DNA of 64,000 bases from an uncultured Bacilli bacterium (GCA_934101645.1 CAKORX010000001.1:1-64000), one strand, 5' to 3'; shown: positions 1-8,932, counted from the stretch's first letter. Numbers and translations are program-made. The notes: generated by a model not told the origin, from the sequence alone.

Positions 1-924
1 ATGGCAAAAGATACTGATTTTGGTAAGAAATGGATGTTTGCTATAGCAATGTGTTTAAAAAAAGGTCATCATTTAAACATTATTCATAATTTAGATAGAC
101 CATTTAATGAGATGATGCTTGGGCTTGAAAGTTGGATACCTATTTATATGACAGGTCAAATATCTCCATATTATTTAAATAGTGTAAAAAATAATGTTTA
201 TAATCATTTAAACTATGTATCTGGGGTAACTGCTTTAACTGGAGAATGTATAAAAGGCTATCATAACAAAGGAATGTACTATTTAACGACAAATAAAAAC
301 GAAGTTAAATATTATAAAGAAAAATGTGATTTACTATTAAAAAAAGCTAAACCACTTATGGAAATATATAGAGAAAATAATCAAAATGAGTATGAACTCT
401 TCCTAAAAAATAATGAAAAAGTTATTGGCAATAGAAAAAGGATTTTATCTTCCCTACCATTATTTACGATATCAGATGAACTTTTAAAAAAGATTTTAAA
501 AAGAAATAAAGTGAGCATTTTAGACACCGAAGAAATAGTTAAATATAAAAATAATGAATTAAAATATATGAATAATATATTAAAAAATAATAATGTTAAT
601 GATTATATTTATGTTACAAAAGAAAAAGAATTTTCTACTGATATAACTCTTTCATTAGAAAATATGTTTTATGATAATAAAATTAATTACACTTATGATG
701 AATATTTAGAGCATTTAAAACTTACTAAAAAATATGAAAAAGAAAATACTAATTACCATCTTAAATATGAAGAGTTTCAAACATTTAAAAATATAACAAC
801 CACAATTATAAATGGTAATTATGTGATAATTTCAAAAAGTTCTAATCCTGTAATTCATTTTGTAATAAAATATCCTAAATTAGTCGAAGCCATTGATAAT
901 TTTAATCCCCTTGTTAAAGAATAA
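1..924 (+). CDS. Helix-turn-helix-type regulator, C-terminal part (cut by window edge)
   Basis: The reading frame is open at base 1, so the first Met seen is probably internal and the N-terminus lies outside the window. The segment around residues 24-60 (LNIIHNLDRPFNEMM, then WIPIYMTGQISPYYL) matches what I recall as the conserved C-terminal region of a family of clostridial XRE-type helix-turn-helix proteins. The DNA-binding domain itself would be in the missing part. The rest is Lys/Asn-rich and soluble, with no membrane segment. The C-terminal ~40 residues (VIISKSSNPVIHFVIKYPKL) look like a small beta domain. The gene converges on the lipoprotein gene and the two share a terminator hairpin. 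A regulatory role is inferred from family resemblance only. Confidence 0.6.
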   Translation: MAKDTDFGKKWMFAIAMCLKKGHHLNIIHNLDRPFNEMMLGLESWIPIYMTGQISPYYLNSVKNNVYNHLNYVSGVTALTGECIKGYHNKGMYYLTTNKNEVKYYKEKCDLLLKKAKPLMEIYRENNQNEYELFLKNNEKVIGNRKRILSSLPLFTISDELLKKILKRNKVSILDTEEIVKYKNNELKYMNNILKNNNVNDYIYVTKEKEFSTDITLSLENMFYDNKINYTYDEYLEHLKLTKKYEKENTNYHLKYEEFQTFKNITTTIINGNYVIISKSSNPVIHFVIKYPKLVEAIDNFNPLVKE

Positions 925-956
925 AAAAATAAAGCTAGAGTTCTAGTTTTATTTTT
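925..956. terminator. Bidirectional terminator between convergent genes
   Basis: A 15-bp stem (925-939 with 942-956, one G-U pair) has a very short loop, with an A-run on the left and a T-run on the right. It starts right after the stop of the first gene and overlaps the stop of the convergent lipoprotein gene, so it can serve both. Confidence 0.75.
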
Positions 957-1797
957 AGTTTTTACAGTCATTTTCATTATATTTCATAGAATAGTCACCG
1001 ATTAATATATTTTTATTATTTTTAGTAGTATTACATATTATCATAGTTATATCTTTATTTTTTGACTTATATATTTGAACCAATCCATCTTGTAAAGTTT
1101 CTTTTAACTCTAACTTATTAGTAATATGTTTTATACCATCATCAATTGTTTGAAATGCTGTTGATAAATAAGTTTTTAAAGTTATATCTTTATCACTTTC
1201 TTTAATATAAAATTCTCCGATGTTACCAGCTAAATAAATACTATTATTATCGGAAGTGTAATATTCATTATATTTAATATCTGTATGTGTTTGCGGTTTT
1301 GTAATATAAAAGTCAAAATCATCACTAGAATTTAAATCTTTTTTAATAGTAAATTCCACTGCTACATTAAAAGTTTCGTATTGTCCTTCTTCTTTTTCAT
1401 AATCAATACTTTTTATAATTCTATAAGTACCTTCTGGTAATTTTCCATAACCTGATTTCCAATTTAGTTCAATTTCATTACTCTCATTTGCAAGAAGGTG
1501 TAATGCTGGTAAAATGAAATCAAGTTGAGCATTTATATAATGCCATTTTCCATCTTTTTTTATCTCTATTGTATATGGATAACCGTATTGATAGTTTTTA
1601 TCACTATTATTAGTTAAAATTAAAGTTGCACCTTCATTTGTTAATGTACCCTCTTTAATAGACAAAGTAACATCACTTTGTGAAATTTTTACATCAGATA
1701 CATTTCCTATATCTAATTTATTTTTAGAATTTTTGCATCCAGCTACTCCTAAAATCATAATCATACATATTAAAATATTTAATATTTTTTTATTCAT
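955..1797 (-). CDS. Lipoprotein with Ig-like (Big_14-type) domain
   Basis: The N-terminus is a type II signal peptide: a basic start (MNKKI), a hydrophobic stretch, then the lipobox LGVAGC with Cys21, so the mature protein should be lipid-anchored on the outer face of the membrane. Residues ~40-155 have the pattern of a bacterial Ig-like domain of the Big_14 kind (TLTNEGATLILTNNS, YGYPYTIEIKKDGKWH, LPEGTYRIIKSI). That domain is usually found on secreted Firmicutes proteins of unknown role. The C-terminal ~120 residues are unassigned. A GGAGG sits upstream of the ATG at 1797. The gene is monocistronic between a terminator and its own upstream region. Confidence 0.75.
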   Translation of the reverse strand: MNKKILNILICMIMILGVAGCKNSKNKLDIGNVSDVKISQSDVTLSIKEGTLTNEGATLILTNNSDKNYQYGYPYTIEIKKDGKWHYINAQLDFILPALHLLANESNEIELNWKSGYGKLPEGTYRIIKSIDYEKEEGQYETFNVAVEFTIKKDLNSSDDFDFYITKPQTHTDIKYNEYYTSDNNSIYLAGNIGEFYIKESDKDITLKTYLSTAFQTIDDGIKHITNKLELKETLQDGLVQIYKSKNKDITMIICNTTKNNKNILIGDYSMKYNENDCKN

Positions 1798-1835
1798 TTT
1801 TAGTCCTCCATTTCAAAAATATAGCCTCTATTTAT

Positions 1836-1864
1836 ATTATACTTTCTTTTCACAAAAATAGAAA
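1836..1864 (-). promoter_or_regulatory. Candidate sigma-A promoter of the lipoprotein gene
   Basis: A perfect -10 (TATAAT on the minus strand, 1841-1836) lies about 40 bases before the start codon. The -35 at 17-bp spacing is weak (TTTCTA), so support rests mainly on the -10. Confidence 0.4.
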
Positions 1865-1954
1865 TAGTAAAAAAAATTAAACTTGTGAATAATTATTAAA
1901 TATTACTAATATAGAATTTTACAATTTTTTTTAACAGCCATATTAGTTTAAAAA

Positions 1955-3172
1955 TTAATTATTATATTTTGGCTGTGCACACTCTTTTAAATTAATGTTA
2001 AGTGACTTTAAGAACTCTTTTAAATATTTATTATCATCATCCGTAGTAAACTTATAACCCATTCCCGAAGTAATAGTATAATTTGAAAAATCTCCCGTAA
2101 TATATGTATGTAAATTTGCATCTGAACTATGTCTTATAATTTCAATTAAATCAAAATCATATTTACCTTCGATTGAACCCGTATACTCAAGTATATCAAG
2201 ACAAGTTTCCCACTTTTTACAAGCCTTATATTTAGTATGTAAAACATACTTATTATTTTTGTATACATCTAAAAGTAAAGGAATACACGAAGTACTTTCA
2301 GATTCAACCGAAAATAGTAAATCTCCATATGCTAAATCATCAAGAGTTATTTTATTTATATCTACATTTAGATAGTTATAATAGATGTTCTTTTTATTTT
2401 CTACTTCATTATATAATTTATCAATGTTTTTATCTTTATCAAAATTTAAAACTTGATGAGCAATTATTTTAGGAAACATTCTTCTTATCGAAGAGGTATA
2501 TTCATCACCTTCTTTTGGGTAAATAATTTCCTGTAAAATATTATTTTTAAATACTGCTTTTATTGGCATCGAACTTCCCGAAGAAGAAGCTAAAGCACCT
2601 CCATATTCTTCATTTTCTATATAAAAACTTCCATCATAAATCCACATATATGCATATTTATATTGACCATCTTTTTCAATACCAAAACCATAATAGCTAT
2701 AAAATACATTAAAGTCCTCATATTTTACATCAGGATTTTCCTTAAATTCTTTCTTTTTAAGAAAGTCAATTACTTCATCATATAAATAATTTGAATCATT
2801 TACTAAATTAACTTTCATTTTGAAATTATAAATTATAAAAAGACTTATAACAATTAAAAATATTATTGAACTTATGATAAATATCTTTTTATTTCTTCTT
2901 TTCATTTTTTCTTTATCTTTTATCGAAGTAATAATTGCCTTTTCTTTAGCCTCATCACTATTATCTTTTTCACCATTAATTAACTCTTCGATACTTATAT
3001 CTAGTTCATAACATATTTTTTTAAATAGTGAAACATCAGGAAAACTAATTCCTCTTTCCCATTTACTTACTGCATTTATACTTACACCCATTTTTTCCGA
3101 AAATTCACTTTGTGTCATATTTTTTTCTTTTCTCAAACTTGCAATGAATTTACCAATTTTTTTCTGGTCCAT
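1955..3172 (-). CDS. Membrane-anchored XRE-family regulator
   Basis: Residues 1-68 are a clear helix-turn-helix of the Cro/C1 (XRE) family (IASLRKEKNMTQSEF, VSINAVSKWERGISFP, ELDISIEELINGE). A basic stretch (KMKRRNKK) precedes a single membrane helix at ~94-115. The remaining ~290 residues would be outside the cell and match nothing I recognise. This topology (cytoplasmic HTH, one TM, external domain) suggests a one-component sensor that binds DNA from the membrane; that is inference. A Shine-Dalgarno (AGGAAGTGAT) supports the ATG at 3172. No partner operon is evident; the Ig-like lipoprotein gene lies downstream on the same strand and could be a target. Confidence 0.8.
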   Translation of the reverse strand: MDQKKIGKFIASLRKEKNMTQSEFSEKMGVSINAVSKWERGISFPDVSLFKKICYELDISIEELINGEKDNSDEAKEKAIITSIKDKEKMKRRNKKIFIISSIIFLIVISLFIIYNFKMKVNLVNDSNYLYDEVIDFLKKKEFKENPDVKYEDFNVFYSYYGFGIEKDGQYKYAYMWIYDGSFYIENEEYGGALASSSGSSMPIKAVFKNNILQEIIYPKEGDEYTSSIRRMFPKIIAHQVLNFDKDKNIDKLYNEVENKKNIYYNYLNVDINKITLDDLAYGDLLFSVESESTSCIPLLLDVYKNNKYVLHTKYKACKKWETCLDILEYTGSIEGKYDFDLIEIIRHSSDANLHTYITGDFSNYTITSGMGYKFTTDDDNKYLKEFLKSLNINLKECAQPKYNN

Positions 3173-3245
3173 ATTATCACTTCCTATAAAAATATTATCA
3201 TTTTAATAATTATTTTTACACACACTATTGGTTTAATTTTACTAT

Positions 3246-3485
3246 ATTTTAATACTTAAGAGTAGCACTATATAAAAAAATACCTCATTTGGTATTAATT
3301 CCAAACTAAATTATATTTTAAATTATAAATTCACAAAATTTGCTTTTAGTTTCATTAATTGTAATATCTACTTCATTTATTTGTTTACCATTACTATCAA
3401 GTATTTTAACTTTGCCAATGATATCCCCTTTTTTAATGAAATAGTTACTCTATCAATATTTAGTTTACTTTTAAAAGTATTAAAA
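3246..3485 (-). pseudogene. Decayed 3' fragment of a D-Ala-D-Ala carboxypeptidase gene
   Basis: This stretch aligns closely with the 3' end and downstream terminator of the intact carboxypeptidase gene (about 4840-5060, then 5213-5230). Shared blocks include the upstream AAGAGTAGCA, the small terminator hairpin, TTCCAAACTAAATTATATTT, and the block coding for the conserved C-terminal beta domain. Small indels and an internal deletion of roughly 130 bp break the frame. No start, SxxK, SxN or KTG coding region remains. It is therefore a remnant of a second copy, not a gene, and it fills the 328-base gap before the nuclease gene. Confidence 0.8.
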
Positions 3486-3500
3486 ATTTATTAAAATAAG

Positions 3501-4526
3501 TTATTTAAATATATCAAAATATTGACTCACATCATAGCTATCTAAATTAGTTGCAATAATAGAGCATTTTAAGACTTTTTCTTCACGTTTTTTAATTATT
3601 ATTTTATATTTAATACCTTTATCTATTTTCGGAGCATAATAGCAAGCATAATCACTAGAAATATATCCTATATGATTATGATTTTTATCTAATACTTTTA
3701 TAGCATTTGTATCAAACTTATTATCTAATTCTCTAACAATATATAATTCTTCGTTATCCTTTAATTTATCAACATATTGTTTTCTTTCTGTTAAAGTTAT
3801 TCCGACCACAGTAATATAACAATTTAAGCTGTTTGCTGTATTTTCCCAATTAGGAACCAAAGTACTATACTTTTTTTCTAACAAATAATAAATATCTCTA
3901 TCAATAACAACTATATTTTTATCAGGATATAATTCTTTAAAACGTTTCATATTTTGCAAACTTCTGTAATCTAAATTACCCTTAATCTCTATTAATGTTC
4001 CATCATTTAAAATCAAATCCGGCACATACATAAAAGACATATATTTATAATCGCAATCATTTTTATCCAAAACAAATCCATCATTTTCATATTTATAATC
4101 TATTTGCAAATAATTAAATAAACGTATTATATTTGCTTCCCATGAAGACATAACCTCTTCCTCAATATCATCACGTTTGCCTTTTTTAAATTCTATTTTA
4201 TGCTCATTAATATTGGTACTACTTTTAGTACTACTTTTATTTATTATTTCTTGAAAATTACATTTTGGAAATCTTGCACAAACAATATATTCACCGAATC
4301 TAGCTTTTTTAATTAATAATTTTTTACCACATTTTGGACAATCCATTTTTTCATAAATCACAGGAATATTTTCACTAGTAAATTTACAATTTAAACACTG
4401 ATATAATTTAGTACCTCTGCTGGTTCTGATAACTTTCATATTTTCATTACATCTAGGACAAAATACATCTTTTAAAATCATATTTTCATCATCAACATGA
4501 TGAACCTGAGTATTAACATATCTCAT
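3501..4526 (-). CDS. Zinc-ribbon / PD-(D/E)XK nuclease-like / HIRAN protein
   Basis: Three modules are visible. Residues 20-95 hold two C4 zinc ribbons of the topoisomerase I C-terminal type (C23/C26/C44/C47 and C63/C66/C83/C89, with the RTSRGTKLYQC and KKARFGEYIVC spacing). Residues ~125-215 look like a restriction-endonuclease fold: E130, then D170 in VPDLIL and E180-I-K182 in LIEIKG form the PD-(D/E)XK signature. Residues ~236-327 resemble a HIRAN domain (NCYITVVGI, VRELDNKFDTNAIKV, IGYISSDYA), a fold known to bind DNA ends. A metal-dependent nuclease acting on damaged or foreign DNA is the obvious inference, unproven. GGAGGTG precedes the ATG. The gene stands alone between the decayed and intact carboxypeptidase copies. 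Confidence 0.8.
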   Translation of the reverse strand: MRYVNTQVHHVDDENMILKDVFCPRCNENMKVIRTSRGTKLYQCLNCKFTSENIPVIYEKMDCPKCGKKLLIKKARFGEYIVCARFPKCNFQEIINKSSTKSSTNINEHKIEFKKGKRDDIEEEVMSSWEANIIRLFNYLQIDYKYENDGFVLDKNDCDYKYMSFMYVPDLILNDGTLIEIKGNLDYRSLQNMKRFKELYPDKNIVVIDRDIYYLLEKKYSTLVPNWENTANSLNCYITVVGITLTERKQYVDKLKDNEELYIVRELDNKFDTNAIKVLDKNHNHIGYISSDYACYYAPKIDKGIKYKIIIKKREEKVLKCSIIATNLDSYDVSQYFDIFK

Positions 4527-4886
4527 AAAACACCTCCATTATTATTTATTATACATTAGTTTTTGGTGTTTTTTATCATTTCATTTAAATTTTTATATAA
4601 AATCGGAATTCTGTAATCAAAAACTCCACCTCTAATCGGACTTTTTAATCTTTAAAACCGGACTTTTTTTATTTAATACAGATTTTAATTAGAATACGAC
4701 ATTTTCTTTTCATAATTATTTAAATGTATAAAAATATTTTTTAAATTGATTATAACTTCTTTAATATCTTCTTATAAATTAAATTTTCTTAGTTTGTTTT
4801 TTTCAAATTTGTCAATTTTTCTCTAATTCATATTAACATTTTAATATTTAAGAGTAGCAATACATAAAAAAATACCCAATCGGGTA
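4527..4886. other. Intergenic region, no gene
   Basis: A 360-base gap. It holds the SD and a TATAAT-like -10 for the nuclease gene near its left end. At 4601-4670 there are three spaced copies of an (A)ATCGGA/ACCGGA-type repeat, two of them followed by CTTTTT. At the right end is the carboxypeptidase terminator. No ORF of credible coding character was seen. Confidence 0.5.
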
Positions 4887-4889
4887 TTA
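4866..4889 (-). terminator. Terminator of the carboxypeptidase gene
   Basis: A 7-bp stem (4871-4877 with 4882-4888, loop AATC) is followed on the minus strand by a T-run (A-run at 4866-4872). It overlaps the stop codon. A decayed version of the same hairpin is kept at 3279-3296 next to the pseudogene. Confidence 0.75.
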
Positions 4890-6032
4890 ATTCCAAACTA
4901 AATTATATTTTAAATTTCTTTTAAATAAGTCCCAAAGATTGGCCTTTAATATAGTTTCATTAATTGTAATATCTACTTCATTTATTTGTTTGCCATTACT
5001 ATCAAGTATTTTAACCTTACCAATGATGTCTCCCTTTTTTACTGGAGCAATTACTTTATCAATATTTAGTTTAAATTGATAATCACTTGGTTTATCACTT
5101 ACATTTAATAGTTCAATTGCATCATTTACTAATACAACATCAACACTACTTTTTTTACCATTTTGAACTTTTATTTTTCCTAATGAAACATTTTTATCCT
5201 TTATTAAGTTTACTTTAAAAGTATTAAAGCCATAATTTAAAAGTTTTACTGTATCACTACTTCTTTTTTCTATTGATTCTTCACCCATTACAACACTTAT
5301 AAGTCTTAAATTATTTTTTTTAGCTGTAGCAGTTAAACAATAACCCGCATTTTTTGTATATCCTGTCTTAAGTCCATCTACTCCATCATAAAATCGTACT
5401 AGTTTATTAGTATTGACAAGCCAAATTTGTGAACCATCTGGTTTAGTTAAATATTCTTCATATACTTTTGTAAAATCAAGAATTTGCTCATGTTTTAAAA
5501 GTTCTCTTGCCATAATTGACATGTCATATGCACTAGAATAATGTCCTTCTTCATCAAGACCATGAACATTTGAAAAATGAGTATTTGCTAAATTTAAACT
5601 TTCGGCTTTTTTATTCATTGCCTCAATAAAATGTTCTTTTGAACCATAGGTTTTTTCCGCTAAAGCAACAACTGCATCATTTGCCGATGCCATAGCTACG
5701 CCTTTAATTAAATCTTTAACTAAATAACTTTCACCAGGATTTAAAAATATTTGGCTTCCTCCCATTGAGGATGCCTCAGTACTAATTTCTATTTTATCAT
5801 CAAGTCTTAACGAGCCATCATCTATTTTTTCCATTATCAAAATTAAACTCATTATTTTAGTCATTGATGCTGGAGCTAATCGTTCATTTTCATTTTTGTT
5901 ATATAACACTTTTCCTGTATTTTGATCTATTAGAATTGCACTTTTAGCACCTAATTCCATTTCTACAGCGTTTACATTAGTAAAATAAAATAACAAAAAT
6001 AAAGTTAATACAAATATAAATATCTTTTTCAT
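4887..6032 (-). CDS. D-alanyl-D-alanine carboxypeptidase (PBP5/DacA-type)
   Basis: A low-molecular-weight penicillin-binding protein that trims the terminal D-Ala from peptidoglycan stem peptides outside the cell. From the preferred start, residues 1-~22 are a signal peptide. The three active-site motifs of the S11 family are present: S56-M-T-K59, S116-A-N118 and K222-T-G. The C-terminal ~90 residues form the usual beta domain, and the tail (LWDLFKRNLKYNLVW) is amphipathic, as expected for membrane attachment. The ATG at 6032 is chosen because GAGGTG lies just ahead of it; a GTG two codons upstream overlaps that SD. Length (381 aa) is normal. It diverges from the GT-C-like gene. It is the intact parent of the fragment at 3246-3485. 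Confidence 0.93.
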   Translation of the reverse strand: MKKIFIFVLTLFLLFYFTNVNAVEMELGAKSAILIDQNTGKVLYNKNENERLAPASMTKIMSLILIMEKIDDGSLRLDDKIEISTEASSMGGSQIFLNPGESYLVKDLIKGVAMASANDAVVALAEKTYGSKEHFIEAMNKKAESLNLANTHFSNVHGLDEEGHYSSAYDMSIMARELLKHEQILDFTKVYEEYLTKPDGSQIWLVNTNKLVRFYDGVDGLKTGYTKNAGYCLTATAKKNNLRLISVVMGEESIEKRSSDTVKLLNYGFNTFKVNLIKDKNVSLGKIKVQNGKKSSVDVVLVNDAIELLNVSDKPSDYQFKLNIDKVIAPVKKGDIIGKVKILDSNGKQINEVDITINETILKANLWDLFKRNLKYNLVWN

Positions 6033-6087
6033 AAACACCTCATACTAATTTTTATTATTATCTTTTTGAAAAAATTACTATTTTATT

Positions 6088-6115
6088 TTGAATTTATTAA
6101 AGCATTTGATATAAT
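6088..6115 (+). promoter_or_regulatory. Sigma-A promoter of the GT-C-like membrane protein gene
   Basis: TTGAAT (6088-6093) and TATAAT (6110-6115) are 16 bases apart. The -10 ends about 20 bases before the start codon, giving a very short leader. Confidence 0.6.
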
Positions 6116-6135
6116 TTTTATGGAAGGTGATGATA

Positions 6136-7710
6136 TTGAGAAAGAAAAAAGGAAAAGATAAGAAAGATAGCTATAAATCTTCAAAATGGCTACCGATATT
6201 TTTTATTATTTTCTTATCTATTTTTGTTGTATTAAGTAATAGTAAACTTGATAACGATTTATGGTATCTTCTTACCGAAGGAAGATATATATTAAAACAT
6301 GGAATATTTCATGTAGACCCACTATCTATGCACGAAGGCTTAAATGTAGTTGTTCAAAACTGGTTTTCAGCTTCATTTTTATGGATAGTTTATGACTTTT
6401 TCGGAGAAATGGGAATACTTGCATTAATTGTATTTTGTAACGCAGTAATATGTATATTAATTTATAAAATATGTTATTTAATAAGTGAAGAAAATAAAAT
6501 TTTATCTACAATAATTATGTTTATTTGTGATTTAACTTTATTAACTCACTACATTGTATCTAGACCACAAATATTTAGTTATATCACTTTATTATCTCTT
6601 ATTTATGTTTTAGAACTTTATATACATAAAAAAAATAAAAAGTATTTAATTTGGTTACCAATTATTTCATTTATTCAAATAAATATGCATGCTTCATTAT
6701 GGATAATGTTATTCTTATTTATTTTATGTTATGTTATTGATTCTATAAAATGTCCTGCTTTAAAACTTCAAGGATACGAGAAAAAGCCATTATTTATTGC
6801 TATTCTTATTTCTATACTAGTGGGACTTATTAATCCATATGGATACAAAGCAATAACATTTATATTTGGGTCATTTTCTGATACATATATGAGAATGTTT
6901 ATTAAAGAATTATTGCCATTTAGTATGAATATTTCTTTATGTAAACATATGGCTATTATAATTTTAGCAATAGGACTTATTTATGTTTATTTCAGAGAAG
7001 GAAATATAAGGGTAAGATATATTTGCTTATTCTGTGGAACCATGATTTTAGGGTTTATGGCCTTAAAAGGATTTAGTAATTTTATCTTGGTAGCATTTTT
7101 CCCACTTGCATATTTTTTCAAAGACATGATGCCAAAAGACTTAGGATTTATTTTAAAACCTGTTCAAAAAGTAACTAATTATATCTTTATGTTTTTTTCA
7201 ATTGTAGCTTTCGGAGCATTAGGATTTTTTTATGTAACATCAAAAGAAAATGTTGCCTTATCACATAATGCCGAAGGTGCAATAGATACTTTAGAAAAAT
7301 ATTATAAAGATACGAAAACTGCTAAAGTATATTCTTCATTTAACGATGGAGGATATGTAGAATTTAGAGGCTACAAGGCATATATTGATCCACGTGCTGA
7401 ATACTTCTTAAAGAAAAATAATGGCAAAGCAGATATTTTCAAAGAGTTCTATGATTTAGAGCATGGTTCATTAGATGTACATAAATTTTTAGAAAAATAT
7501 AATTTTACTCATTTACTCGTAGCCAACAATGATTATTTATATAGTCATATTGATACTGACATTGATAACTACTTTATTTTATATGAAAATACAGATAAAG
7601 GTTATAGATTATATTCTCGTAACGACTTATTTGAAAAAGAAGAAAGAGAAAAAATTATCAAACAATACAATAACGTTGTCGATGAAGCCATGAAAAAAGA
7701 TTCAAATTAA
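6136..7710 (+). CDS. Polytopic membrane protein, GT-C glycosyltransferase-like
   Basis: About ten membrane helices occupy residues ~10-360, followed by a ~130-residue soluble C-terminal part. The first external loop begins LDNDLWYLLTEGRYIL, like the acidic D-x-W loop of GT-C-fold enzymes that use lipid-linked sugars. The C-terminal domain (FNDGGYVEF, YIDPRAEYFL) is of a kind often attached to such proteins in Firmicutes. A sugar transferase acting outside the membrane is inferred; the substrate is unknown. Start choice: GTG 6127 and ATG 6130 sit on top of the AAGGTGAT ribosome site, whereas TTG 6136 has proper spacing, so TTG is preferred. The gene converges on ylxM and their stops overlap by four bases. 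Confidence 0.65.
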   Translation: MRKKKGKDKKDSYKSSKWLPIFFIIFLSIFVVLSNSKLDNDLWYLLTEGRYILKHGIFHVDPLSMHEGLNVVVQNWFSASFLWIVYDFFGEMGILALIVFCNAVICILIYKICYLISEENKILSTIIMFICDLTLLTHYIVSRPQIFSYITLLSLIYVLELYIHKKNKKYLIWLPIISFIQINMHASLWIMLFLFILCYVIDSIKCPALKLQGYEKKPLFIAILISILVGLINPYGYKAITFIFGSFSDTYMRMFIKELLPFSMNISLCKHMAIIILAIGLIYVYFREGNIRVRYICLFCGTMILGFMALKGFSNFILVAFFPLAYFFKDMMPKDLGFILKPVQKVTNYIFMFFSIVAFGALGFFYVTSKENVALSHNAEGAIDTLEKYYKDTKTAKVYSSFNDGGYVEFRGYKAYIDPRAEYFLKKNNGKADIFKEFYDLEHGSLDVHKFLEKYNFTHLLVANNDYLYSHIDTDIDNYFILYENTDKGYRLYSRNDLFEKEEREKIIKQYNNVVDEAMKKDSN

Positions 7711-7724
7711 AATGAATCTTTTTT
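7693..7724. terminator. Bidirectional terminator
   Basis: A 12-bp perfect stem (7693-7704 with 7713-7724) with an 8-base loop, A-run left and T-run right. It spans the overlapping stop codons of the GT-C-like gene and ylxM. Confidence 0.8.
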
Positions 7725-7946
7725 TAATAGTTTATAATAACCAATATTTTCTTCGTAATAATCAAGTTTCATTTGACCATCTTTAATAACTTTTCCAACG
7801 TAACTTTTAGAAACCTTTTTTAATTCAGATATCTCACTAAGAGATAAGTTTTCATTATAATATAGTTCAAATATATTTCTTTGCTTTTCCGTAAACAAAC
7901 ATTTATAAATATTGTAAAGTTCAGAATAATAAATAAAATTTTCCAT
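7707..7946 (-). CDS. ylxM: YlxM-family putative DNA-binding protein (UPF0122)
   Basis: A 79-residue helical protein of the YlxM/p13 family. The second half is a sigma-70 region 4-like helix-turn-helix (LFTEKQRNIFELYY, LSLSEISELKKVSKSYV). In Firmicutes this family is found next to SRP-pathway genes (ffh, ftsY), and here it directly follows ftsY with the ATG overlapping the ftsY stop by one base. It is thought to modulate the SRP pathway; the exact role is not settled. It is slightly short for the family, which usually runs near 110 residues, lacking much of the charged C-terminal tail. Confidence 0.85.
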   Translation of the reverse strand: MENFIYYSELYNIYKCLFTEKQRNIFELYYNENLSLSEISELKKVSKSYVGKVIKDGQMKLDYYEENIGYYKLLKKDSF

Positions 7947-8932
7947 TATAATAAGTCCTTAAATAAACCATATATATAATTTTCAATATCAAAATTTTCT
8001 AAATCAGTCATCTTTTCTCCCAAGCCAATAAACTTAACTGGAATATGTGTACTTTCTTTAATTGCTAAAACTATTCCACCTTTAGCAGTGCTATCAAGTT
8101 TAGTTAATACAATACCTGTTATATTAGTTATTTTTTGAAATTCCATAGCTTGCATTATACCATTTTGACCAGTGTTAGAATCAATTACAAGTAATGTTTC
8201 ATGTGGTGCTCCAGGAATGATTTTTCCTATTACTCTATTTATTTTTTCTAGTTCAGCCATTAAATTTACTTTATTTTGAAGTCTTCCGGCAGTATCTATC
8301 AAAACTATATCGTTATTATTTTTAACTGCTTCATTTAAACCATCATATATAACTCCGGCAGGATCAATATTCTCTTTTCCATAAAATGATGTTCCAACTC
8401 TTTCTGACCAAAGTTTTAATTGTTCAACCGCACCAGCTCTAAAAGTATCACCTGCAATCATCATAACACTTTTACCCATATTTTTAAATTTATAAGCAAG
8501 TTTAGCAATTGTGGTAGTTTTTCCTACACCATTTACACCAACCATAAGTATTACTGTAGGACCTTCGGAAGCATAATTAATTTTATCAGTTAAACTTTCA
8601 CCCTCAACATAAATTATGAAAAGTTCATCAACTATAACTTCATTTAAATATTTTGTATTTTCAATGTGTTCTTTTTTAACTCTATCTTTTAGTCTATCCA
8701 TAAAACTAAATACTGTATTTACACCAATATCAGCACTTATTAAAATATTTTCAAGTTCATCAAAATATTCATCACTTACTTTTGTATATTTAATTCCAAG
8801 TAAATTTAGCTTGGAAACAAATTCTTTTCGAGTTTTTTCTAGACCTTTATCATATTTTTGAGATTCTTCAGATGCTGAAATACTTTCTTTTTTCGAAGAA
8901 AATTTTTCTTTAATTTTGCTAAAAAATGACAT
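7946..8932 (-). CDS. ftsY: Signal recognition particle receptor FtsY
   Basis: The SRP receptor GTPase docks ribosome-SRP complexes at the membrane for co-translational insertion. The N-terminal ~30 residues are short and charged, without the long acidic domain of the E. coli protein, as usual in Gram-positives. The helical N domain follows, then the G domain with P-loop GVNGVGKTTT (132-141), GDTFRAGAVEQL, DTAGR and TKLD. Start at 8932 overlaps the yebC stop by one base, so yebC-ftsY-ylxM is a coupled unit. Confidence 0.97.
   Translation of the reverse strand: MSFFSKIKEKFSSKKESISASEESQKYDKGLEKTRKEFVSKLNLLGIKYTKVSDEYFDELENILISADIGVNTVFSFMDRLKDRVKKEHIENTKYLNEVIVDELFIIYVEGESLTDKINYASEGPTVILMVGVNGVGKTTTIAKLAYKFKNMGKSVMMIAGDTFRAGAVEQLKLWSERVGTSFYGKENIDPAGVIYDGLNEAVKNNNDIVLIDTAGRLQNKVNLMAELEKINRVIGKIIPGAPHETLLVIDSNTGQNGIMQAMEFQKITNITGIVLTKLDSTAKGGIVLAIKESTHIPVKFIGLGEKMTDLENFDIENYIYGLFKDLL

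Noticed and set aside
1921..1985. Inverted repeat ACAGCCA/TGGCTGT near the end of the membrane-bound XRE gene
   Set aside because: On the minus strand it is followed by an A-run, not a T-run, and the loop is over 30 bases, so it is not called a terminator.
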